Shown here in pieces: positions 1-11,222 of a stretch of 64,000 bases of DNA (position 1 is the stretch's first letter; every line of letters starts with the position of its first letter). A model generated the notes under the pieces. That model was given only the letters and a program-made list of their open reading frames with translations, had not been told where the DNA came from and did not search any database. The position numbers were made by a program, and so were the translations under genes. Origin of the DNA: Candidatus Symbiobacter mobilis CR (GTDB lineage: Bacteria; Pseudomonadota; Gammaproteobacteria; Burkholderiales; Burkholderiaceae_C); contig NC_022576.1 in NCBI RefSeq assembly GCF_000477435.1, positions 124,001 through 188,000 on the forward strand, read 5' to 3'.

Positions 1-2568
<2,568 letters not shown>

Positions 2569-2600
2569 GGTGCGGGGAACGAGGGAATGGGCAAATCAGC

Positions 2601-2628
2601 AAAGAAAAGCCCGCTACATGGTGCGGGC
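2601..2628 (-). terminator. Hairpin with T-rich tail in the carB leader (terminator or attenuator candidate)
   Basis: On the minus strand, a GCCCGC / GCGGGC stem with an 8-nt loop is followed directly by TTTTCTTT. It lies between divergent ubiU and the carB start, so it would act on a transcript heading into carB. No obvious leader peptide was identified. An attenuation role is inference. Confidence 0.45.
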
Positions 2629-2789
2629 GCTGAAGGAGCGCGGGGTGGGAGTTGCTGCAAAGGGCAAGCCCACCACGGCAGAAATGTGACAACGATCTTA
2701 CCTTCCGCTCTATGCAGTTCCCCAAACCCCGTCGATAGAATTCCCGCGCTGCCGGGGGTGCCGTGCAGGCGCTACCAAAAGAATAGAGG

Positions 2790-3842
2790 ATGACCTTTTC
2801 AGCCGATTCGCAAGCGGGCCATAGGCGCGTTGCTGCCGTGCCCATCGAACTCGTATGTCCCGCAGGCAGTTTGCCCGCGCTGAAAGCAGCGGTGGATGCC
2901 GGGGCGGATGCCGTGTATCTAGGCTTTCGAGACGCCACCAACGCACGCAATTTCGCGGGGTTGAATTTCGACGCGGCGTCGATGACAGCAGGCTTGCGGT
3001 ATGCGCAAGAACGCGGCTGCAAGGTCTTTGTGACGCTCAACACCTACCCGCAGGCCCGGGCAGTGCAGGTGTGGCAGGACGCGGTGGATCAGGCTGCGGC
3101 GCGGGGCGTCGATGCCATCATCTTGGCGGATCCGGGGCTGATGGAATACGCAGCGCGGCGCCATCCACAACTGCGTTTGCACCTGTCCGTGCAGGGGTCG
3201 GCCACAAACTACGAGGCCATCGAGCTGTACCGCAGGCACTTTGGCGTGGCGCGCGCGGTGTTGCCCCGGGTGCTCTCGATCGTGCAAGTCGAACAGGTGC
3301 TCGACAAAACCGCCGTCGAGATCGAGATTTTTGGATTCGGGAGCCTGTGCGTGATGGTCGAAGGCCGCTGCGCCCTGTCCTCGTATGTGACGGGGGAGGC
3401 CCCCAATACCCACGGCGTATGTTCCCCCGCCAAGGCAGTGCGTTGGATCGAGACGGAACAGGGGAGGGAGTCGCGCCTCAACGGTGTGCTGATCGACCGC
3501 TACGCGCCAGGGGAAAGCGCAGGCTACCCCACCCTGTGCAAGGGCCGTTTCGATGTGGAGGGGGAGCGCAATGTCTACGCCATTGAAGAGCCGACAAGCC
3601 TGAACACCTTGGCATTGCTGCCGGAATTGCTGCGTATCGGGGTGCGCGCCATCAAGGTGGAAGGCCGCCAGCGCAGCCCGGCCTATGTGGCGCAGGTGGC
3701 AGCCGTTTGGCGCGCTGCTATCGATGACTGTGTGCGCAACCCTGCGCGGTATGCACCCCGGCCCGAGTGGGTGGCTGCGCTCGATCGCGTTGCCGAAGGC
3801 CAGCAGCACACCCTGGGCGCGTACCACCGCCCGTGGAAATAG
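2790..3842 (+). CDS. ubiU: O2-independent ubiquinone hydroxylase subunit UbiU (peptidase U32 family)
   Basis: UbiU forms a heterodimer with UbiV that hydroxylates ubiquinone precursors without oxygen and carries a 4Fe-4S cluster. The U32 core begins IELVCPAGSLPALKAAVDAG. Four cysteines at residues 187, 194, 211 and 250 are spaced 7, 17 and 39 apart, as in E. coli UbiU (169, 176, 193, 232 from memory). The E. coli protein begins almost at the CPAG motif, so a GTG at 2838 is a plausible alternative start that would remove 16 residues. ubiV follows after 77 bp on the same strand, which fits an operon. ubiT lies about 40 kb away near ubiD and ubiX. Confidence 0.93.
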   Translation: MTFSADSQAGHRRVAAVPIELVCPAGSLPALKAAVDAGADAVYLGFRDATNARNFAGLNFDAASMTAGLRYAQERGCKVFVTLNTYPQARAVQVWQDAVDQAAARGVDAIILADPGLMEYAARRHPQLRLHLSVQGSATNYEAIELYRRHFGVARAVLPRVLSIVQVEQVLDKTAVEIEIFGFGSLCVMVEGRCALSSYVTGEAPNTHGVCSPAKAVRWIETEQGRESRLNGVLIDRYAPGESAGYPTLCKGRFDVEGERNVYAIEEPTSLNTLALLPELLRIGVRAIKVEGRQRSPAYVAQVAAVWRAAIDDCVRNPARYAPRPEWVAALDRVAEGQQHTLGAYHRPWK

Positions 3843-3919
3843 GCGATGCAGGATCGACCGATACACCTCTCATGCAGCGACCGATAGCTCCATCGATAAC
3901 GCAACCAGTAGAGCGACCC

Positions 3920-4819
3920 ATGCATATCGCACTAGGCCCGCTGCTGTACTACTGGCCGCGCCAGGACGTGTTGCGTTTCTATGCAGCCGTCGCCCAGTCT
4001 TGCGTGGACATCGTCTACCTGGGGGAGGCCGTCTGCTCGCGGCGCCACGAGTTGCGGCTGGCGGACTGGCTTGCGCTGGCGCAGGAATTGCGGCAGGCGG
4101 GCAAGGAAGTTGTCCTATCGACCCAGGTGTTGCTGGAGTCTGGGTCCGACGTTGCGGCGATGCGCAAGGTCGTCGAAAACGGGGTGTTTCTGGTCGAAGC
4201 CAACGATATGGGCGCGGTGGGCTGCCTGCATGGCCAAGGCCCTTTCGTCGCCGGGCCGCATCTGAACATCTACAACCTGCCGACGCTGCAATGGATGGTG
4301 CGGGCGGGAGCGCAGCGCTGGGTGGTTCCCCTGGAAATGGGGCAGGCCGATTTGGCCTTGGTGTTGTCCGAAGGGGGGGCGACGGTGCAGACTGAAGTCT
4401 TTGCGTTTGGCCGCTTGCCGCTGGCGTTTTCTGCACGCTGCTTCACCGCACGCCACTACGACGTGCCCAAGGACGATTGCCGTTTTCGCTGCATCGACCA
4501 CCCGGACGGGCTGCTCGTCCGTACCAGGGAGGATGCGCCCTTTCTCGTACTCAACGGCATCCAGACGCAATCCGACCACGTCCACTCCCTGCTCGGCGAA
4601 TGCATGCAACTGCGTGCGATGGGGGTTCATGCGGTGCGCGTCAGCCCGCAATCCCAGCACACCTTGCGCATCGTCGAATTGTTCCGCACGGTGATCGACG
4701 GGAACACCCCTGTTGTGGATGCGATGGAAGAAGTCACCACGCTGATGGGTGGAAGGCCCTGCAACGGCTATTGGTACGGCAAGCCTGGCATGGAGTGGGT
4801 ACGGCCTGCAAGCAGTTAG
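3920..4819 (+). CDS. ubiV: O2-independent ubiquinone hydroxylase subunit UbiV (peptidase U32 family)
   Basis: Partner of UbiU in anaerobic ubiquinone hydroxylation. The ATG at 3920 (MHIALGPLLYYWPRQDVL) was preferred over upstream in-frame ATGs because it places the cluster cysteines at 39, 174, 187 and 191. Those match the E. coli UbiV pattern of one early Cys39 followed by a triplet spaced 13 and 4. The 299-residue length is normal. The ribosome-binding site is weak (AGAGCG), so translation may be coupled to ubiU. No other reading was considered likely. Confidence 0.93.
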   Translation: MHIALGPLLYYWPRQDVLRFYAAVAQSCVDIVYLGEAVCSRRHELRLADWLALAQELRQAGKEVVLSTQVLLESGSDVAAMRKVVENGVFLVEANDMGAVGCLHGQGPFVAGPHLNIYNLPTLQWMVRAGAQRWVVPLEMGQADLALVLSEGGATVQTEVFAFGRLPLAFSARCFTARHYDVPKDDCRFRCIDHPDGLLVRTREDAPFLVLNGIQTQSDHVHSLLGECMQLRAMGVHAVRVSPQSQHTLRIVELFRTVIDGNTPVVDAMEEVTTLMGGRPCNGYWYGKPGMEWVRPASS

Positions 4820-4865
4820 GGGGCGGGGCTGCGTGCGGAAAAGTACGCTGTGATGCATGGTTATA

Positions 4866-4881
4866 CTGTACAAAAATACAG
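4866..4881 (+). promoter_or_regulatory. LexA (SOS) box upstream of umuD
   Basis: CTGTACAAAAATACAG fits the proteobacterial LexA consensus CTGT-N8-ACAG exactly, and the dyad extends to TACTGT...ACAGTA. It ends 7 bp before the umuD ATG, so bound LexA would block transcription or initiation. It also argues for the 4889 start, since the in-frame ATG at 4850 lies upstream of the operator. Confidence 0.85.
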
Positions 4882-4888
4882 TACTACC

Positions 4889-5344
4889 ATGCATTGCAAA
4901 GCACACATTTTGGGCCATAGGCCGTCAGGGTTGGCAGTTCGGGCTGTTCGGGCACGCGGGTTGCGGTGGTTGTCGCACCGGCTCCGGGCAGGGTTTTCCT
5001 CTCCGGCGGAGGACTACGTGGAGGAAGAACTCGATCTCCATGCGTACCTCGTTCACAACCCGCCGGCCACCTTCGTTTTTTCGGTGCGCGGGGATTCGAT
5101 GCGCGGGGCGGGGATTGAGGAGGGGGACAAAGTTGTCGTGGATCGGTCTCTCTCTCCCCGGCACGACGACATCATCGTCGCGGTGGTCGATGGCGAGTAC
5201 ACGATCAAACGCCTGTACTGGCGTTCGGACAAGATCGAGCTGCGCCCGGAAAACCCCGCGTACCCCCCGATTGCCTTGCGTGATGGGGCGGAGCTGCGTG
5301 TCTGGGGCGTCGTCGTCGGGGTGGTTCGGCGCTATCACCGGTGA
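4889..5344 (+). CDS. umuD: UmuD-like SOS mutagenesis protein (S24 self-cleaving peptidase)
   Basis: UmuD self-cleaves on RecA filaments and its processed form partners UmuC in translesion DNA polymerase V. The catalytic pair is visible: Ser70 in GDSM and Lys107 in YTIKRL, 37 residues apart as in E. coli UmuD (60/97). A plausible cleavage site Ala34-Gly35 precedes FSSPAEDY. The 151-residue length matches the family. The start was placed just after the LexA box. umuC does not follow: only 116 bp separate this gene from the convergent psd. This is therefore an orphan umuD, or its partner is elsewhere. Confidence 0.88.
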   Translation: MHCKAHILGHRPSGLAVRAVRARGLRWLSHRLRAGFSSPAEDYVEEELDLHAYLVHNPPATFVFSVRGDSMRGAGIEEGDKVVVDRSLSPRHDDIIVAVVDGEYTIKRLYWRSDKIELRPENPAYPPIALRDGAELRVWGVVVGVVRRYHR

Positions 5345-5460
5345 ATCAGCAAGCCAGGGAGGAGATCGCTGCTGGGCTGCGCGCGTCGCGAACCGATCCT
5401 CTGCGCTACATCACCTGGTGTGATGCATTGCCTGTGGTGACGTGAGGATGCGTAGGGGGA

Positions 5461-6312
5461 TCACTGGTTCCCAACGGTGGCTAGGACTTCCCCCATGCGA
5501 ACGGGGCGCCCCGGCTGCCATGCCCCGGGGAATTGCAGGGGCACGGCGGGGAACAAGACGATGACCGTCGAGCCGAGCAGGAATCGGCCCATTTCTTCCC
5601 CCCGGCGCAGTGTGACCGTGGGCTTGGGGTAGTGCCACTGGCGCACGGTGCCGGGCCGGATGGGATTAACCACGCCGTGCCAGACCGTGGCGATGCTGCC
5701 GACGATCGTCGCGCCGACAAGCACCATCGCAAAGGTTCCGCGTTCGCCTTCAAAGACGCAGACGACACGTTCGTTGTGCGCAAAAAGGCTGGGAATGCAC
5801 TCGGCGGTGGCAGGGTTGACCGAATACAGCCGCCCAGGCACATGGATCATTCGGGTCAGACGGCCATCGCAGGGCATGTGGATGCGGTGGTAGTCGCGTG
5901 GGCTGAGGTACAGGGTGGCGAAGAACCCGTTTTCGAACTGCGTTGCCAGCGCGCGGTCTCCTGCCAGTAGCGCCTTGCTGTCGTACAGGTGGCCTTTGGC
6001 TTGGAGGATCGTGCGGCCTTCGATGCGCCCGCATTGGCTGACCGTGCCGTCCACCGGGCACAGCAGCCCTGTAGGCGCGAGGGGACGTGCTTCGGGGCGC
6101 AGTGCCCTGGTGAAGAAATCGTTGAAGCAGGCGTAGTGGGAAAGGTCAGGATGCTGTGCCTGCGTCATATCGACCTGATAGCGCTGGACAAACCATCGGA
6201 TCAACGCGGTGGACAACTTCCCGGCACGCCATCGCGCCACCCAGCCCAATGCGATGGTCAGCGGCTTTTGGGGAGTGAGCAGGGCTAGAAGGGTGAGCAG
6301 GCGGCAGGACAT
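5461..6312 (-). CDS. psd: Phosphatidylserine decarboxylase proenzyme
   Basis: Converts phosphatidylserine to phosphatidylethanolamine at the inner membrane and matures by self-cleavage to a pyruvoyl enzyme. The C-terminal LLGSTVIVLF contains the LGST motif in which the Gly-Ser bond is cut. Other family marks are NDFFTRALRPEARP, SPRDYHRIHMP and FAMVLVGATIVGSI. The start ATG at 6312 (MSCRLLTLL) gives 283 residues, the usual length. The reading frame stays open for about 750 bp upstream, but that part is antisense to the HDOD gene and not homologous. It is convergent with umuD. Confidence 0.95.
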   Translation of the reverse strand: MSCRLLTLLALLTPQKPLTIALGWVARWRAGKLSTALIRWFVQRYQVDMTQAQHPDLSHYACFNDFFTRALRPEARPLAPTGLLCPVDGTVSQCGRIEGRTILQAKGHLYDSKALLAGDRALATQFENGFFATLYLSPRDYHRIHMPCDGRLTRMIHVPGRLYSVNPATAECIPSLFAHNERVVCVFEGERGTFAMVLVGATIVGSIATVWHGVVNPIRPGTVRQWHYPKPTVTLRRGEEMGRFLLGSTVIVLFPAVPLQFPGAWQPGRPVRMGEVLATVGNQ

Positions 6313-6515
6313 GGTGGGGCAATCTGTACGTGTACGGTGGGAGTGCGTGTTTGTACCAAAGCAGGTACCACACCGGAATAGGCAACATGGGGTGCGCCGA
6401 CATGGAACCTTGTATTTCGGCAGGCCGATGTTTGCCGATGCACGGCAGCCCTCACCTGCACTTGACGAAGCACCACCCTTTGCCGCTAGGCGAGGGCAAT
6501 AGGCTCTATGAAAAG

Positions 6516-7805
6516 TCAGGCGGGGAAGAACGGCAGGAACAGATTGCGCAGCTTGCGCACCACGACCAGATCGGCTTGGCCGATGGTGTTCGTTCCATCC
6601 CAGTCGCAGTACATCAGCCCGGAGACGGATTTGTTCGCGATGGGCAGGATGACGAAACGGCGAATCTCGGGGAGCAGGGTTGTGTAGCCGTCGGGCAGGG
6701 CGCTGGGCTTGAGCTTGGTGACGTCCGCAATCGAGATATCGACGTTGTTGCGGATGACCGCGTGGAACGCCGTCGTATGGTGTTCGGTCGTCGCAATGCG
6801 AATTTTGCTGCGTAGCTCGTCGATGCCTTTGCCGTACCCATAACAGATACGGAAATCGCCCGAACGCATTTTGGTGAACAGCAAGCAGTGCGCGGAGTGC
6901 AGAATTTGGTGCAGCCCGGCAAAGATGGCGCCGGCGAGCGATTCCATGCTTGTCCATTCTGATTGCTGCACATCCTTGTGGAGCTGTTCGAGCTGGGATT
7001 CCCTGGTCACGGAGCGGGAGCGGCGGTCGGTCAGGGTGCCTTCGTCGAGCTTGCGGTCGATCCATCCTAGGACCGAAGATTTGTCGATGCCGGGAAGCTC
7101 CAAACGCTTGACGAGGTGATGTACCTCGCTGGTTCTCCCGTCGCGGATCAGCGAGGAGGCTTCGTTGGAAAACCGCGCCACACCGACCAGGGTGGGGTCT
7201 CCGGTACCGTCGATGATCGAGACGATCGACCGGGGGTACCCCCAGTGACGCGCTACTTCAATGCCCACTTGCTGGTGGGTCATGCCAAGCACGTCGATGG
7301 CTGCAACATCCTGCTCTGCGCCCGAAACAACTTTTTGGTGTACGAGCGCACTTTCTTCCGGGAGGAAGGTGGTGGTCATCAGGTTGCCCAGATCGACCAT
7401 CAGGGTGGCGATGGAGACAGCTTCGGCACGCTGGGCACAGAGGTTGCGCGCCAGGTCGGAAGCCATCAGGATTTTGGCCAGGCATTCCCGCTGTTGCATC
7501 TCCTCGTTCGTGGCCATTGAGGTGTTGAGCACTACATGCAACAGCGCGTCTGACCCGAGGACGCGCACGGCGTTCGTGACCGACGAGGTTTCTGGAGCAA
7601 AAGGGCCATACATGGGGGAATTGGCCAGGCGCAACACCTTTTGGGTCAGTGCAAAGTCTTGCACGATCTTCCCCGCCATGTGATCCGGTTGTACACGGAT
7701 GTTGTGCAAGGAACCCAGGATCGACATCACGGTGCTTTCCAGGGCCGGGACGCCACGGGACTGGTTCATCTCCGCATAGAGCTTGTCGAGCACGGCGTTG
7801 TTCAT
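6516..7805 (-). CDS. HDOD-domain signalling protein
   Basis: HDOD proteins are HD-like regulators, often tied to c-di-GMP, motility or stress signalling, and usually lack metal-dependent phosphodiesterase residues. The N-terminal HDOD core is clear (LRLANSPMYGP, VTNAVRVLGSDAL, GMTHQQVGIEVARHWGYP), spanning roughly residues 15-215. The C-terminal half, roughly 260-425, is GAF-like. It ends LRNLFLPFFPA. The ATG at 7805 gives 429 residues and overlaps the upstream GGDEF-EAL stop by ATGA, so the two are translationally coupled. The precise signal is unknown. Confidence 0.85.
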   Translation of the reverse strand: MNNAVLDKLYAEMNQSRGVPALESTVMSILGSLHNIRVQPDHMAGKIVQDFALTQKVLRLANSPMYGPFAPETSSVTNAVRVLGSDALLHVVLNTSMATNEEMQQRECLAKILMASDLARNLCAQRAEAVSIATLMVDLGNLMTTTFLPEESALVHQKVVSGAEQDVAAIDVLGMTHQQVGIEVARHWGYPRSIVSIIDGTGDPTLVGVARFSNEASSLIRDGRTSEVHHLVKRLELPGIDKSSVLGWIDRKLDEGTLTDRRSRSVTRESQLEQLHKDVQQSEWTSMESLAGAIFAGLHQILHSAHCLLFTKMRSGDFRICYGYGKGIDELRSKIRIATTEHHTTAFHAVIRNNVDISIADVTKLKPSALPDGYTTLLPEIRRFVILPIANKSVSGLMYCDWDGTNTIGQADLVVVRKLRNLFLPFFPA

Positions 7806-9439
7806 GCCACCCCCTTGGGCCGGTTTTGCAGCAGCGCTTGGAGCTGGGGGGCAGGCATAGGCTTGCCGAGTAGGTATCCCTGAAAGAGGTTGCATCCAAC
7901 GCCCCGGATGAAGCCGAATTGCTCTTCATCTTCAATGCCTTCGGCAACGATCAGCAGATCGATGCTGTGTGCGAGGTTCACCATCGCCGCAATGAGCTTG
8001 CGGTTTGCGCCACCAGGGTACGACGGGGGTTCGATGGCCCGGACGAAGGATTTGTCGATCTTGATGCTCGTGACAGGCAGGCGGGTCAGATACGCCAGAC
8101 TGGAGAAGCCGGTACCGAAATCGTCGATGGAAAACTGGATTCCCTGCTTGCACAGCCGCTCCAACGCGAGCTGCGTCTTTTCTTTGCTATGCATCAGGGT
8201 CGATTCGGTGATTTCCAAGATCAGGAAAGCGGGGTCGATCCCCGTTTCCGCAACGACTTCGAGCACGCTGTCGTCAAAAGACGCTTCCTCGAACTGTAGT
8301 GGCGAGACATTGACGGACATGACGAATGACGGCATGTGTTTGCGGAATTCCCGCAAGTGGTGGCATGCGTAGCGAAGCGCCCATCTGCCCAGGAAGGGCA
8401 TGAGACCTGATTCTTCGGCAATGCGGATGAATTGGTCTGGCGCAACCCGCCCGAAGGTGCGGCTTTTCCATCGCATCAGCGCTTCGGCGCCGATAAGGCG
8501 GCGATGCACATCGAATTGCGGCTGGAACTCCATGAAGAACTCGCCTTCTTCGATCCCCGTGTGGATGGCTGCGCGGATCGAAAAGTCCACGCTTTCCGGG
8601 GGGCGAAGGAAGATGCTGATGCGGTTTTTCCCCTCGCCTTTGGACTGGTACATCGCGTTGTCGGCATTTTTGAGCAGCATGGAGTAGTCGCTGCCGTGCC
8701 GGGGATATTCCGCGACGCCGATGCTCACGCCCATGTAGGCGCTGTGCGGAGAGGTGTCGTAGGGACGTGCGATGGCGAACAGGATGTCCTGCATGGCCGC
8801 CTTGGCATCGTCGGCGGTTTTTCCATTCATGAACAAAACGAACTCGTCCCCACCAAGCCGGGCGAGTAGGTCATTGGGGCGGATGGCTTTGCGCAGGCGT
8901 TTGGCCGTTTCGACGAGTACGGCGTCGCCCACGGTGTGCCCGAAAGAGTCGTTGATCGTCTTGAACCCGTCGAGGTCGAGCATGGCCAGCGAGAACAGCG
9001 GACACCCAGCCTGGATGTATTGGTCAACGGTCTTGCGCAAAAAAACCCGGTTGGGTAGCCCGGTCAGTGCATCGTGCTCGGCGGCGTGCCGCAGTGCGGA
9101 CTCATCCGCCTTCCAGGCAGAGATGTCGATGATGCACAAGGCGTACTGCTGGATACCGGGAAGCTGGTAGCCCCGAACATTGATCCAGGATTCCTGCCCT
9201 TGCCGCACTGCGCGCACATCGCAGGTGAAGTAATCGGGCGTGCCATGGCAGGCTGCCAAAAACACTTCGGCATCGTCCTTGTGGAGGATGTCGAGGAACG
9301 TGCGGGGGATCGGCGCCGGTTGTGCTGGGTCGGTGCATCCCAGCCACCGTTGTCCTTGTTCCGAAACGAACTTGACACCAAGGTCTGCGTCGATGCGCAA
9401 CACGGCATCCAGTACGCGATCCAGGGTAGGGGAAGTCAT
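7802..9439 (-). CDS. PAS-GGDEF-EAL protein (c-di-GMP synthesis/hydrolysis)
   Basis: A soluble bifunctional-type c-di-GMP enzyme of 545 residues. Order: N-terminal PAS-like sensor (1-110), GGDEF domain (about 115-285) with an intact RLGGDEF, and EAL domain (about 295-540). The EAL residues present include EALMRW, VSPLQFE, EITEST, IDDFGTGFSSL, IKIDKSFV and AEGIED. No signal peptide or membrane segment is evident. Both active sites look intact, so synthesis and hydrolysis are both possible and the net direction cannot be read from sequence. It is the first gene of a two-gene unit with the HDOD gene. Confidence 0.93.
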   Translation of the reverse strand: MTSPTLDRVLDAVLRIDADLGVKFVSEQGQRWLGCTDPAQPAPIPRTFLDILHKDDAEVFLAACHGTPDYFTCDVRAVRQGQESWINVRGYQLPGIQQYALCIIDISAWKADESALRHAAEHDALTGLPNRVFLRKTVDQYIQAGCPLFSLAMLDLDGFKTINDSFGHTVGDAVLVETAKRLRKAIRPNDLLARLGGDEFVLFMNGKTADDAKAAMQDILFAIARPYDTSPHSAYMGVSIGVAEYPRHGSDYSMLLKNADNAMYQSKGEGKNRISIFLRPPESVDFSIRAAIHTGIEEGEFFMEFQPQFDVHRRLIGAEALMRWKSRTFGRVAPDQFIRIAEESGLMPFLGRWALRYACHHLREFRKHMPSFVMSVNVSPLQFEEASFDDSVLEVVAETGIDPAFLILEITESTLMHSKEKTQLALERLCKQGIQFSIDDFGTGFSSLAYLTRLPVTSIKIDKSFVRAIEPPSYPGGANRKLIAAMVNLAHSIDLLIVAEGIEDEEQFGFIRGVGCNLFQGYLLGKPMPAPQLQALLQNRPKGVA

Positions 9440-9529
9440 GGGTATGACCCTGTTGTCGGGCGCGCAGTAGGCGCGGCGAACTTCAGTGGGAGCGGGACTG
9501 CAGCACCGGAGCCGGTGTGGTGACTACAC

Positions 9530-9784
9530 ATGGATTCCATGCTCCCTGCAGTAACAGCCGATGCCTGGAAAAAGGCATTTGCGCATGACGGGCGCCAGAA
9601 ATATCCGCAGCCCAAAACCCCCGCAGACATCTTGACAGAGGTACGACGTATCGCACAAAAACAGCGAGAAAACAGTGAAAAAGCTGGGGGAAAAACTGGG
9701 GGATATATTCCAGTGATTCCAGTGATTCTGAGAACCATCACTATCAGCGACAGTGGCATCAGCCATTCCGGATGTGGAGCGTAG
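9530..9784 (+). CDS. Small ORF of doubtful coding value in a 0.5-kb intergenic region
   Basis: The stretch 9440-9949 lies between the divergent GGDEF-EAL gene and the efflux operon. It holds one 84-residue frame with an ATG, lysine/glutamine-rich in the middle (AQKQRENSEKAGGKTGG), and no recognised domain. A 9-bp motif CCAGTGATT repeats in tandem near 9710, giving IPVIPVI in translation. No good ribosome-binding site is seen. It could be a gene remnant or chance. Otherwise I see only the terminator at 9905. Confidence 0.2.
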   Translation: MDSMLPAVTADAWKKAFAHDGRQKYPQPKTPADILTEVRRIAQKQRENSEKAGGKTGGYIPVIPVILRTITISDSGISHSGCGA

Positions 9785-9904
9785 AGCAGTAGACAGCCCG
9801 CACAGCAAAAGATAGAGAACTAGATAGAGAGCTATTAGGAACTCTTTCAAATCATTGTAGCCATCGGTTTTTTCGTTCTCGCGTAGCCCTTGTGAGGGCA
9901 GTGT

Positions 9905-9928
9905 GCCCGCTTTGTACGGGCTTTTTTT
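9905..9928 (+). terminator. Intrinsic terminator upstream of the efflux operon
   Basis: GCCCG-CTTTGTA-CGGGC followed by seven Ts on the plus strand. A second small hairpin (GCCCT-TGTG-AGGGC, 9886-9899) lies immediately before it. Sitting 22 bp before the adaptor ORF, it could insulate the operon or act as an attenuator. Confidence 0.65.
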
Positions 9929-9949
9929 GGCATTTTTTGGAGATACGGC

Positions 9950-11218
9950 ATGCAGGGCAAAGGGTTGTGCGGATCGTCACGGCTAGGCACAGGTAAGGGG
10001 TATGGAATGGCATCTCGGTGGGTATGGGAACGGTTCCGCTGGAGCATCGCGCCTTGCGCCGCAGCGTTTCTGCTGGCGTGTTCGCAGGGAACGGGACCTG
10101 AGCAGGGTGGGGGTGGCGGGCATCCCGTCGAAGTTGGGGTGCTTGCGCTGGCGCCCGTCGATGTGGGGGCCACGGTCGAGCTATCTGGCCGCTTGCAGGC
10201 TTCGCGAACGGCGCAGGTGCGCGCGCGCGTGGCTGGGATCGTAGAGCGTCGGCATTTCGTCGAAGGCGGCGATGTGCGCGCAGGCCAAGCGCTTTTCGAC
10301 TTGGACGATAGCCTTTACCGCGCAACGCTGGCGAGTGCGCAGGCCACCTTGGCCAAGGCACAGGCCAACCTTGTGCAGGCGAGTGCGCGGCATGTCCGCT
10401 ACAGCGCTTTGTCCCAAGCTCGGGTGGTGAGCGAGCAAGACCGGATCACTGTCGAATCCGCCCGCGATCAGGCCGTTGCGGATGTCGCCCTGGCACGTGC
10501 CGCCGTGGAAACCGCACGCATTCAGCTTGGCTACGCGCACATCACGGCGCCGATTGCGGGGCGCATCGGTAGGGCGTTGGTGACGGAGGGAGCGCTTGTT
10601 GGGCAGGGGGACGCCACCCCGCTTGCGCTGATCCAGCAAATCGACCCCCTGTATGTCGATTTTTCCGATGCTGCCGTGCCGGGGATGGTGGGGCGCTCTG
10701 CCCCCGGTTCCGGGCAAGAGGTACGTGTGCTGTTGGAAGACGGAAGCGCGTACCAGGCCCGGCTGCTTTTTGCGGAGGCTGCCGTAGACCCCGGCAATGG
10801 CCAAGTGGCCCTGCGTGCCGTCGTCCCCAATCCGCAAGGGGTGTTGCTGCCTGGGATGTATGTGCGGGTGCAGCGAGAACGGGAGATGTTGCGCGGCGTG
10901 TTTTTGCTCCCCCAGCAGGCGGTGACGCGCTCGCCACAGGGCGATACCGTGATGGTCGTCGCGCAGGATGGCAAGGTGTCGCAGCGCACGGTGCGCATTG
11001 ACCGTACCGATGGACAGCACGCAGGGCAATGGATCGTGCGCGAGGGAGTGCGGGCAGGGGAGCAAGTCGTCGTCGACGGCTTCCAGAAACTGCGCGGGGC
11101 GACGGTCGTCCAGCCCGTTCCCTGGAAGGCGGCGTCGGCATCGGCACCCTCATCGGCACCCTCATCGGCACCGGCGGCGGTAACGCGGCCTGCGTCTTCC
11201 GCATCGGCGGGAGGGTAA
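9950..11218 (+). CDS. RND efflux periplasmic adaptor lipoprotein (AcrA/MexA family)
   Basis: Membrane-fusion subunit linking the inner-membrane RND pump to an outer-membrane channel. The leader contains a lipobox-like LLAC, suggesting a lipidated periplasmic protein. The lipoyl halves are visible (ARVAGIVERRHFVEGGDVRA and ITAPIAGRIGRALVTEGALV), flanking an alpha-hairpin rich in Ala/Gln (about 120-170), then the beta-barrel and membrane-proximal domains. Two starts have good ribosome-binding sites: ATG 9950 (GGAG, 7 nt) and ATG 10007 (AAGGGG, 6 nt). The latter gives a more typical 24-residue signal peptide. The C-terminus is a Ser/Ala/Pro tail with a 12-bp direct repeat near 11150. The pump gene follows after 4 bp. 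Confidence 0.93.
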   Translation: MQGKGLCGSSRLGTGKGYGMASRWVWERFRWSIAPCAAAFLLACSQGTGPEQGGGGGHPVEVGVLALAPVDVGATVELSGRLQASRTAQVRARVAGIVERRHFVEGGDVRAGQALFDLDDSLYRATLASAQATLAKAQANLVQASARHVRYSALSQARVVSEQDRITVESARDQAVADVALARAAVETARIQLGYAHITAPIAGRIGRALVTEGALVGQGDATPLALIQQIDPLYVDFSDAAVPGMVGRSAPGSGQEVRVLLEDGSAYQARLLFAEAAVDPGNGQVALRAVVPNPQGVLLPGMYVRVQREREMLRGVFLLPQQAVTRSPQGDTVMVVAQDGKVSQRTVRIDRTDGQHAGQWIVREGVRAGEQVVVDGFQKLRGATVVQPVPWKAASASAPSSAPSSAPAAVTRPASSASAGG

Positions 11219-11222
11219 GCGC

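Noticed and set aside
6313..7065. N-terminal extension of psd
   Set aside because: Antisense to the HDOD gene; psd family length and motifs begin at ATG 6312.
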